Shown: positions 14,464 to 19,864 of the stretch, piece after piece
Numbering within the stretch: position 1 is the stretch's first letter
Layout: each line of letters begins with the position of its first letter
From: an archaeon
GTDB lineage: Archaea; Iainarchaeota; Iainarchaeia; Iainarchaeales; Iainarchaeaceae
Length of the DNA stretch: 24,567 nucleotides
NCBI GenBank assembly: GCA_024653905.1
Contig: JANLGZ010000091.1
Location: forward strand, 1 to 24,567
Direction of reading: 5' to 3'
Notes under the pieces: generated by a model
Databases searched by the model: none
What the model was told of the DNA's origin: nothing
What the model saw: only the letters and a program-made list of their open reading frames with translations
Position numbers and translations under genes: made by a program

Positions 14464-14577
14464 ATGAGGGGAAAAAGAATGAAACCAAAACAAGATTTTA
14501 CAAGCAGTAAATTTAGCGGAGGTGAAGTAAGAATCATTATAGGTGATCCTTTTCCGCCTAATCGCAGAAAAAAATAA
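14464..14577 (+). CDS. Candidate microprotein, 37 aa
   Basis: Unrecognised small ORF. It encodes a basic peptide beginning MRGKRMKPKQDFTSSKF, continuing GGEVRIIIGDPFPPNRR and ending KK. It has no membrane segment. Support for translation comes from a TATA-like box at 14423-14434 and a second in-frame ATG at 14479 preceded by GAGGGG at a 7-nt spacing, so it could start leaderless at 14464 or by Shine-Dalgarno at 14479. It stands alone in a region otherwise lacking genes and is followed by a second microprotein candidate on the same strand. No family is evident, and the short length means chance cannot be excluded. Confidence 0.45.
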   Translation: MRGKRMKPKQDFTSSKFSGGEVRIIIGDPFPPNRRKK

Positions 14578-14592
14578 CCAAAAAACACGTTG

Positions 14593-14600
14593 TATAAAAT
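14593..14600 (+). promoter_or_regulatory. TATA box for 19-aa small ORF
   Basis: TATAAAAT lies about 40 bp before the ATG at 14637. The predicted start near 14623 is just before the Shine-Dalgarno GGAGGTG at 14627-14633. Confidence 0.4.
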
Positions 14601-14636
14601 TTAGTTTAAATGAAAAAAATACAATTGGAGGTGTTT

Positions 14637-14696
14637 ATGATGAAAAATTGGGGCTTTTGCCCCGTCATAAATCCAAATCCAAAATTTAATTTTTAA
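14637..14696 (+). CDS. Candidate microprotein, 19 aa, with strong Shine-Dalgarno
   Basis: A 19-aa ORF, MMKNWGFCPVINPNPKFNF, starts with tandem ATGs (14637, 14640) 3 and 6 nt after GGAGGTG, the best Shine-Dalgarno match in the window. A TATA box lies upstream. The first codons overlap a perfect GC-rich hairpin (14650-14663), which would affect translation or act as a terminator on the other strand. It could be a real micropeptide, a leader peptide or a decayed gene start. Family unknown. Confidence 0.35.
   Translation: MMKNWGFCPVINPNPKFNF
14645..14663 (-). terminator. Hairpin plus T-run, candidate terminator downstream of tRNA-Gly(UCC)
   Basis: On the minus strand GGGGC-AAAA-GCCCC is followed by AATTTTT. 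This resembles an intrinsic terminator about 80 nt past the tRNA 3' end. A T6 run at 14721-14726, closer to the tRNA, is an alternative archaeal U-tract terminator. The hairpin also lies inside the 19-aa ORF on the plus strand. Confidence 0.4.
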
Positions 14697-14743
14697 TTCA
14701 AGTTTAATGTTTTATTTACTAAAAAATATAACTGAAATTAGAA

Positions 14744-14883
14744 TGCATCCGCGGGGACTCGAACCCCGACCGAGAGCTTACTTCGTCAGTTATGGTTCCT
14801 GGCCTCCTGTTTTTGCGGAGGTGTCGGAACCCTCTGGGTTCTGACGTGGAAGGCTCTAATGCTAACCATTACACCACGGATGC
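14744..14883 (-). tRNA. tRNA-Gly(UCC) with a 68-nt intron
   Basis: Acceptor GCATCCG/CGGATGC pairs fully, with discriminator A and no encoded CCA. D arm, anticodon stem AGAGC/GCTCT, and T arm CGGGG/CCCCG with loop TTCGAGT are all present. Splicing gives the loop CTTCCAA, hence anticodon UCC (Gly). Exons are 37 and 35 nt, for a mature length of 72 nt. The exon-intron junctions form a canonical bulge-helix-bulge: AGAGC/GCTCT, a 3-nt bulge TAA, the 4-bp helix CTTC/GAAG, a 3-nt bulge CAC, then GTCAG/CTGAC. The intron is at the usual 37/38 position. Confidence 0.95.
14779..14846 (-). other. Archaeal tRNA intron (68 nt), highly structured
   Basis: Removed by the splicing endonuclease at the bulge-helix-bulge. 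Inside, three helices can stack: CGTCAG/CTGACG at the base, GGTTCC/GGAACC in the middle and CCTCC/GGAGG at the tip. A competing local hairpin, GAACCC-AGA-GGGTTC, shares bases with the first two. No ORF is present, and no C/D box pair is clear. Confidence 0.85.
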
Positions 14884-14886
14884 GAC

Positions 14887-14911
14887 CTTTTCTTTTTGCG
14901 AAAAAGAAAAG
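14887..14911 (-). repeat. tRNA leader hairpin 2 (tRNA-Gly UCC)
   Basis: Perfect 11-bp stem CTTTTCTTTTT/AAAAAGAAAAG with a 3-nt loop, ending 3 nt before the mature tRNA 5' end. Equivalent pyrimidine/purine hairpins lie at the same place in the other two tRNA leaders (16289-16317 and 23953-23974). Confidence 0.7.
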
Positions 14912-14915
14912 CTCG

Positions 14916-14958
14916 ACCAAAAGAAAACTATTCGTTTCAGAAAAGAACTTCTTTTGGT
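14916..14958 (-). repeat. tRNA leader hairpin 1 (tRNA-Gly UCC)
   Basis: Arms ACCAAAAGAA and TTCTTTTGGT form a 10-bp stem around a 23-nt interior. Its 5' end on the minus strand (14958) coincides with the start site predicted from the TATA box at 14979-14988. The same arm sequence recurs at 16324-16347 and 24031-24076. Confidence 0.7.
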
Positions 14959-14978
14959 ATTGAATTTTCCCTAAACAA

Positions 14979-14988
14979 GCTTTTAAAA
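14979..14988 (-). promoter_or_regulatory. TATA box for tRNA-Gly(UCC)
   Basis: AATTTTAAAAGCTTG on the minus strand lies about 26 bp before leader hairpin 1 but about 100 bp before the mature tRNA, implying a pre-tRNA leader of about 75 nt. Confidence 0.55.
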
Positions 14989-15012
14989 TTCATGCTTTTT
15001 GGGCAAATCTAT

Positions 15013-15022
15013 CTTAAAATAG
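15013..15022 (+). promoter_or_regulatory. TATA box for thymidylate kinase gene
   Basis: CTTAAAATAG is centred 26 bp before the ATG at 15044, as expected for a leaderless transcript. Confidence 0.55.
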
Positions 15023-15043
15023 TTTTATGACTTAATTTATGTT

Positions 15044-15673
15044 ATGTCTGGCAAATTCATTGTTTTTGAGGGTATTGATGGTTCTGGAAAAGGGACTATT
15101 ATTTCCGAAATTAGAAAATTTCTTGTAGAAAAAGGAATTTTTGAAAATCAAATTTTAATCACTGCCGAACCCACTAATGGCTTTTATGGAAAAAAAGTAA
15201 GAGAATTACTTAACACTCATGTGAATCCTGATGTTAATGCTCAGCAGTTTTTGAATCTTTATGTTGCTGATAGGGAGGAACATTTGGGTAAGGAAATAAT
15301 TCCTGCTTTAAAAAAAGGCAAAATAATTTTGTGTGACAGATACAAATACAGTACTTTTGTTTATCAGTTAATTCAGGGTATAGAATTAGAAAAAATCATT
15401 GAGCTTCACAATGGGATGGCTGTTCCTGATTTAATTTTCGTTTTGGATCTTCCTGTTGATGTTGCTTTGCAAAGAATAGATTCCGATTCAAAAAGATCAG
15501 TGAAGGAAGTTTTTGAAAAAAAAGAATTTCTGGAAAAAGTGCGTCAAGAGTTTCTTTCATTAAAAGAAATTTTTCCCGAAGAAAACATCAGAATAGTTGA
15601 TGCGTCAAAAAAAATTGACGAAGTAACAGAGGAAATAGTGAATATTTTATGGAAGAAGATAAAGGAGTTATAG
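15044..15673 (+). CDS. tmk: Thymidylate kinase (dTMP kinase)
   Basis: Phosphorylates dTMP to dTDP with ATP for DNA synthesis. The 209-aa protein has the P-loop GIDGSGKGT (10-18), the dTMP-binding DRYKYST (98-104) and FVLDLPVDVALQRID in the base/lid region. EPTNGFYGKKVRELL is the conserved substrate segment. The length is normal. The ATG at 15044 is chosen because it fits the frame and the TATA position; the ATG 5 bp earlier is out of frame. The last 25 bp overlap the start of the following membrane-protein gene. Confidence 0.95.
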   Translation: MSGKFIVFEGIDGSGKGTIISEIRKFLVEKGIFENQILITAEPTNGFYGKKVRELLNTHVNPDVNAQQFLNLYVADREEHLGKEIIPALKKGKIILCDRYKYSTFVYQLIQGIELEKIIELHNGMAVPDLIFVLDLPVDVALQRIDSDSKRSVKEVFEKKEFLEKVRQEFLSLKEIFPEENIRIVDASKKIDEVTEEIVNILWKKIKEL

Positions 15674-16200
15674 AAAAGCATAAGCTTGTGGTTTTCGGAG
15701 GGGTAGCATTGCTGGTAGCAGGATTAATTTTTCTGATAATTATAATTATTGCCGCACTTGTTTTTTTCATTAGTTTTCCAGAACACTTGCCTGATTCTCA
15801 GATTGCAGAAACCCCGAAAGAAAATACAGGGATTCCAAATTCAGTTACAGAACCCCCTAATTCTTCCCCTGTTGTTGACAATTCCAATACTTCTGAGGTT
15901 CCAGATTCTTTTGTATTAAGTAATGATTCTTTGTGGGCAACGATAAAACTTTCATTGGTTGAAGAAAACTGTTTGTCTCAAGCAAAAATCCAAGCTGGTG
16001 ATCTTGACTGGGCAGTTAATAGTTGTTCCTGTTCAGAAACAAAAACCGATTCTGAAAAGAAGTATTCTTGTTCTGTTTCAGCGCTTGACGGACCGCACGA
16101 TTTGCAAGTGAATTGTATTAAAGATCAGAATAATTGCATTATTATTTCCGAACAAGGGGAATTCATTTTTACTTTTGAACAGTTGTACTCTTTAACTTAA
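15649..16200 (+). CDS. Membrane-anchored cysteine-containing protein, unknown function
   Basis: I do not recognise a family. A short charged N terminus (MEEDKGVIEKHK) is followed by a long hydrophobic segment (about 13-43), then a Pro/Ser/Asn-rich linker (about 44-90) and a small domain (about 91-183) with six cysteines (CSCS, KYSCSV, NCIKDQNNC). The layout suggests an N-in signal anchor with the folded domain outside the cell, possibly disulphide bonded. It overlaps tmk by 25 bp and is probably translationally coupled to it. The convergent tRNA-Gly(GCC) ends 12 bp after its stop. Confidence 0.75.
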   Translation: MEEDKGVIEKHKLVVFGGVALLVAGLIFLIIIIIAALVFFISFPEHLPDSQIAETPKENTGIPNSVTEPPNSSPVVDNSNTSEVPDSFVLSNDSLWATIKLSLVEENCLSQAKIQAGDLDWAVNSCSCSETKTDSEKKYSCSVSALDGPHDLQVNCIKDQNNCIIISEQGEFIFTFEQLYSLT

Positions 16201-16212
16201 TAGAATTGTAAG

Positions 16213-16284
16213 TGCGACCGCCGGGAATTGAACCCGGGCCTGAGCCTTGGCAAGGCACAATCATAGCCACTAGACCACGGTCGC
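16213..16284 (-). tRNA. tRNA-Gly(GCC)
   Basis: A 72-nt intronless tRNA. Acceptor GCGACCG/CGGTCGC pairs fully, with discriminator A and no encoded CCA. The anticodon loop TTGCCAA gives GCC (Gly). T arm is CCGGG/CCCGG with loop TTCAATT. The anticodon stem GTGCC/GGCTC has a U-U mismatch at 28-42. It is the second glycine tRNA within 1.5 kb, but it lacks an intron. Confidence 0.94.
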
Positions 16285-16288
16285 AACC

Positions 16289-16317
16289 TTTTTTCTTTCT
16301 TAAAAAGATAGAAAAAA
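16289..16317 (-). repeat. tRNA leader hairpin 2 (tRNA-Gly GCC)
   Basis: TTTTTTCTTTCT pairs with AGATAGAAAAAA as read on the plus strand: 12 positions with one mismatch and a 5-nt loop. It ends 4 nt before the mature tRNA 5' end. Confidence 0.6.
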
Positions 16318-16323
16318 TTTTGG

Positions 16324-16347
16324 CCAAAAAAGAATGAACTCTTTTGG
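16324..16347 (-). repeat. tRNA leader hairpin 1 (tRNA-Gly GCC)
   Basis: CCAAAA(AA)GA and TCTTTTGG form a stem with a 2-nt bulge and 6-nt loop. Its minus-strand 5' end coincides with the predicted start near 16350. A 12-bp palindrome, TTTTGGCCAAAA (16318-16329), overlaps it and could compete. Confidence 0.6.
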
Positions 16348-16372
16348 TTAGAATGATTTCCGCACGCAAATG

Positions 16373-16382
16373 CTTTTAAAAC
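16373..16382 (-). promoter_or_regulatory. TATA box for tRNA-Gly(GCC)
   Basis: GAGTTTTAAAAGCAT on the minus strand closely resembles the tRNA-Gly(UCC) promoter. The predicted start near 16350 leaves a leader of about 65 nt. Confidence 0.55.
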
Positions 16383-16460
16383 TCATTTTCTAAAAAACAA
16401 CTTCTTTAAACCTAAAGGCCATTTAACCCAGAAAATCAGCCAATGCAAAAAGACAACAAC

Positions 16461-16470
16461 AATTAATAAT
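16461..16470 (+). promoter_or_regulatory. TATA-like box for AT-hook protein gene
   Basis: AATTAATAAT is centred about 25 bp before the ATG at 16491, as expected for a leaderless transcript. The rest of 16383-16460 holds only AT-rich spacer. Confidence 0.4.
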
Positions 16471-16490
16471 CATGTAAATGTACTTTTAAT

Positions 16491-16838
16491 ATGGCTTTTA
16501 GAGATAGGAGAAAAGTGATAAGTTCCAACGTATTTGTGGATGTAAAGGGCATACGACGGTTTATACCTCCTCCCTCAAAAGTTAAATCTGTTAAAGTTCC
16601 TACTCCTAAACCAGAAACATCTGTAAAGAGAGGAAGGCCCCCTAAAGTTAATTATGCTGCTATTATTGATATGATTTCAAAAAGACCACACGCATCTCCT
16701 TTGCAGTTAGTGGGTTTGATGAGGCGTGTTGGTGAAATTATTAATGTTCGTAAAGCAACAAATGCAAGAAGCATGTTTAAAAAAAACCATCCTGATTTAC
16801 CAAATTTGCGCGGAAGAAATAAAAGAAAAATAAAATAA
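16491..16838 (+). CDS. Basic AT-hook-like protein, 115 aa
   Basis: Very basic, soluble protein. KRGRPPK at residues 46-52 matches the AT-hook core (RGRP flanked by basic residues), a minor-groove binding motif. It is preceded by a Pro/Lys/Val-rich segment (IPPPSKVKSVKVPTPKPE) and followed by a helical region (NYAAIIDMISKRPHASPLQLVGLMRRVGEIINV) and a basic tail (LRGRNKRKIK). It could be a nucleoid-associated or regulatory DNA-binding protein. AT-hooks are best known from eukaryotes and some bacteria, so the match may be fortuitous in so basic a protein. It has its own promoter-like element and a T7 tract right after the stop. Confidence 0.65.
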   Translation: MAFRDRRKVISSNVFVDVKGIRRFIPPPSKVKSVKVPTPKPETSVKRGRPPKVNYAAIIDMISKRPHASPLQLVGLMRRVGEIINVRKATNARSMFKKNHPDLPNLRGRNKRKIK

Positions 16839-16845
16839 TTTTTTT
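16839..16845 (+). terminator. T7 tract after AT-hook gene
   Basis: Seven consecutive Ts directly follow the stop codon. Archaeal transcription termination commonly occurs at U-rich tracts without a required hairpin. Confidence 0.5.
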
Positions 16846-16887
16846 AAGCCATTTCAAAAGTATTAATTTTGGGTTTGTTTACTTTTT

Positions 16888-19752
16888 TTATCCGCTTTCA
16901 TATGCGCCTAAATCATAAGCAGATCCCTGTGGTCTTGAAATTCCTTGGAAGTCGTAAAGCATTGATTTGATAAAAGTGCCACTGTCGATTGCTGGTGAAT
17001 TTAATGCCAGACTGAAATTGAAAGAAACTGGATTTGAAAACAAAGGATTATAATCGTCGCAAACGTTGTCATCACCTGAATTGCAGAGTCCATTTGTTTC
17101 ATAACCGTTGCTTTTCATCCAGTCCATGGCATAGGTTGTGTTTCCAATTTTGATTATGTTTTGTCCTATCACAGGATAATAGTAAAGGTTATTGTTGATT
17201 ACTGTATTGCTGTTCAGTGCTGATGCACCTGCTCCTGTGGTGAAATGTAATAAGCTGTTAGAAACCAAGACAACGGTTCTGTAAAAAATATTGTTCTTTA
17301 TATCAACTATATAATTAATGCTCGGTACAAGAATGTCCCTTACTCTATTTTCATAAAAAACATTGTTGTAAATTTTTATTGTACCTAATTGCCCTTTGTT
17401 GTCTCCGGCAAAACCTATTGCTGCCTGCCCGCCGTCAGGGTTTGGTTTGTTTACATTATTGTAGAACAGGTTGTTCCTTATTGTAACGTCTTTTACTCCA
17501 TCTATAAATACTGCAGCAGTTTGATTGTCACTACCATTATTGTGGCTGCTACTGTTTTCAATGGTTACATCTTCGCTGAGCCATTCGTAGGAATGATTAT
17601 TAGTGCCTATACTTATCCCGTTCCTTGTGTTCCTTACTTCCACATTTCTGATTATCACATGTCTTGCGCTGTTTATTTTCATGCCAAAATTACCATGACC
17701 GCCTGTGCCATCAAACAGCGAATCTTCAATCAGCCAGTTTTCGCCTCTTGAAAGATAAAGCTGGTGGTCAAGTCCGTTGTCACTTCCAGAGCCCTCTAAA
17801 GTACTTCGTCTTATAGTAATGTAATTGCCATCTGCTGATATTCCTGATCCGCCTGCATATCTTATAATGGTGTCTTCAACTACAAGCCCTCTGCTTGGTA
17901 ATTGACCTGATATTCTGGCATTTTCAATTATAACATTTCTTATAATTGAATTTGAACTCCATGCAGTAATTCCTCCGCATTTGGGGTGGTCTGGTGTTGG
18001 TACACAATCAAATCTTATATTTTCAATTCTGATTCCTCCGCCAATTAAATATAAGTCGCTTCTGTTAGTTGCAGGAGGATAAGTGAAATTAGTGAATTTC
18101 ACCAAAGGCATTTCTCCGCTTCCATAAGAATCAATGAAAATCCTTTTGTCAATTGAAATCCTGCCTATTACTAGCCACTCATTATTTTTCTTAAGCAGGA
18201 TTTTGTTTGGAACTGCGCTTGTTGATGTTGCTTTTGCAGTCGTAATTGCATAATCCAAATCTTTGAACGGTGCTGATTCGCTCAGGCCATTATTTGCATT
18301 GTCTCCTGTGTTTGAAACATAATATACAGTTCCTGTGAACTGCAATGCAGTGATTGTTATTTCTGTTGCCTGTGAAACAATTCCTTCAGAATCTTTTACT
18401 CTGAGCTTTACAGTATATGTTCCTGGGTTGTCAAACCTGTGAGTAACAAGTTTTCCTTTTCCTGTACTAGAGTCTGCAGAGGAAGTATCTCCAAAATCCC
18501 ATTCCCAGTCTGTAAGCTCAGCACTTCCGGATGCTGTTGAATCAGCACCACTGAAAAGAACAGTAAGGGGAGCAATGTTCTGAGTGACAGAATTTCCAAT
18601 TACTGCAATAGGGGCTGGTCCTTCAACTATTTTAGTGTAATTTTCTGTTATTACATTGCTTTGTTGGTTTCCTTTTATTGCAATGAATTTTAGTTTTGTT
18701 GTTGAGGTGATTAAAATCGGCGAATTGTATAATGTTGAGCTTGATGTAGGAGGTGTTTCATTAATTGTGTAATAAATGGAAGCTGTTGCATCGTTTGATG
18801 AGAGTGAAACCGATTGCGAGGATGTGAATGTTGTTGATTGTGGGTTTGCCGAAACTGTTAGTTGGGGTTCAGGATTAGTGCATGACCCAAAGTGTTGCAC
18901 CAAAAAAATCAGATCAAATACGTTTACTATTCCGTCGTCGTTTATGTCGGCTGTTGAATCTGCTGTGCCTATTTTGTTTCCTGCCTGTACAAGATCCAAA
19001 ATATCTATTATATCATCTCCTGTAATGTCGTAGCATGTGCCTGATGGGGGCGTTATTCCGGAATAAATTTCTTGTATCTCAGCAGCACTTAATGCTCTAT
19101 TCCATATTGCAACATCATCTATTGTTCCATTGAAATATTGTCCTGTGCGGTTTCTGCCGATGTAAATCGGATTGGTTGTGACAACGGGCGTTCCTGAATT
19201 TGGTTTGGTGTTTTTGAGTTCGCCATTAACATAAAGTTTTTGGTTTGAACCATCATAGGTTCCCACTATGTGGTACCATTGTGTCTGGTCAACAATTGTT
19301 GAGAATGTTGAGTTTACTTTGCTTGATGCCTGCATTTCAAATCCGAATACTTTTGCTGTTCTGGAATCATAGAATAATTGGAACGATTGTCCTCCTGAGT
19401 CCCACCAGTTTGAAACAATTCTTTCAAGAGCTCCATTATTCACTATTTTTACCCAGACAGAAACCGAAAAAGGTCCTGCAAAATTAAAAGCACCTGTATT
19501 TGTGATTGAAATCCCATCATTGACGCCGTCAAAATTAAAAGCTCCGCTGAATTTTCCGCCTGCCGCAGTATATGTTGCTCCGCTTATAATTCCATTATTG
19601 CTATTTCCTGAGAAATCATTCGCAGTGCCATCATTGAAATGATAAACCGCGACTAATCCTGAGGATGAGTTAGACACTTCTCCTGAGAATACAATTCCTG
19701 AAAACAGTGCAATAAAAAACACAAGTGTCAGGAGGGCATGTTTTTGAGTCAT
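16888..19752 (-). CDS. Large secreted multidomain protein: LamG, dockerin-like, chitobiase-C-like, PKD, beta-helix
   Basis: Exported protein of 954 aa. A Sec signal peptide (1-24, ending VFSGE) is followed by a LamG/concanavalin-like domain (32-232; VAVYHFNDGTANDFSGN ... IDDVAIWNRALSAAEI), two EF-hand-like dockerin repeats (240-291; DITGDDIIDILDLV and DINDDGIVNVFDLIFLV), a chitobiase/hexosaminidase C-terminal-like domain (about 297-373; IYYTINETPPTSSSTLY), a PKD domain (380-468; WEWDFGDTSSADSS, PGTYTVKLRVKD), and a right-handed parallel beta-helix (about 475-900; repeated IRNV, VTIRNN, IIRN strands). The C terminus (SPAIDSGT ... DFQGISRPQGSAYDLGAYE) matches the choice-of-anchor Q type ending. 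It probably binds or acts on surface polysaccharide. The enzymatic activity is uncertain, and bacterial-type modules suggest exchange with bacteria. Confidence 0.88.
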   Translation of the reverse strand: MTQKHALLTLVFFIALFSGIVFSGEVSNSSSGLVAVYHFNDGTANDFSGNSNNGIISGATYTAAGGKFSGAFNFDGVNDGISITNTGAFNFAGPFSVSVWVKIVNNGALERIVSNWWDSGGQSFQLFYDSRTAKVFGFEMQASSKVNSTFSTIVDQTQWYHIVGTYDGSNQKLYVNGELKNTKPNSGTPVVTTNPIYIGRNRTGQYFNGTIDDVAIWNRALSAAEIQEIYSGITPPSGTCYDITGDDIIDILDLVQAGNKIGTADSTADINDDGIVNVFDLIFLVQHFGSCTNPEPQLTVSANPQSTTFTSSQSVSLSSNDATASIYYTINETPPTSSSTLYNSPILITSTTKLKFIAIKGNQQSNVITENYTKIVEGPAPIAVIGNSVTQNIAPLTVLFSGADSTASGSAELTDWEWDFGDTSSADSSTGKGKLVTHRFDNPGTYTVKLRVKDSEGIVSQATEITITALQFTGTVYYVSNTGDNANNGLSESAPFKDLDYAITTAKATSTSAVPNKILLKKNNEWLVIGRISIDKRIFIDSYGSGEMPLVKFTNFTYPPATNRSDLYLIGGGIRIENIRFDCVPTPDHPKCGGITAWSSNSIIRNVIIENARISGQLPSRGLVVEDTIIRYAGGSGISADGNYITIRRSTLEGSGSDNGLDHQLYLSRGENWLIEDSLFDGTGGHGNFGMKINSARHVIIRNVEVRNTRNGISIGTNNHSYEWLSEDVTIENSSSHNNGSDNQTAAVFIDGVKDVTIRNNLFYNNVNKPNPDGGQAAIGFAGDNKGQLGTIKIYNNVFYENRVRDILVPSINYIVDIKNNIFYRTVVLVSNSLLHFTTGAGASALNSNTVINNNLYYYPVIGQNIIKIGNTTYAMDWMKSNGYETNGLCNSGDDNVCDDYNPLFSNPVSFNFSLALNSPAIDSGTFIKSMLYDFQGISRPQGSAYDLGAYESG

Positions 19753-19776
19753 GTGTTTTAAAATAAATAAGAAGAA

Positions 19777-19784
19777 GTATATAA
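19777..19784 (-). promoter_or_regulatory. TATA box for the 954-aa surface protein gene
   Basis: TTATATAC on the minus strand is centred 29 bp before the ATG at 19752. Confidence 0.5.
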
Positions 19785-19864
19785 CAATTCTGTTTTTCCT
19801 TTATTTGCTCTAAAATTGGCAATTGCTTCGGTTTTGCTGATTTTGCCCGCAGCTGTTTTTAGAG

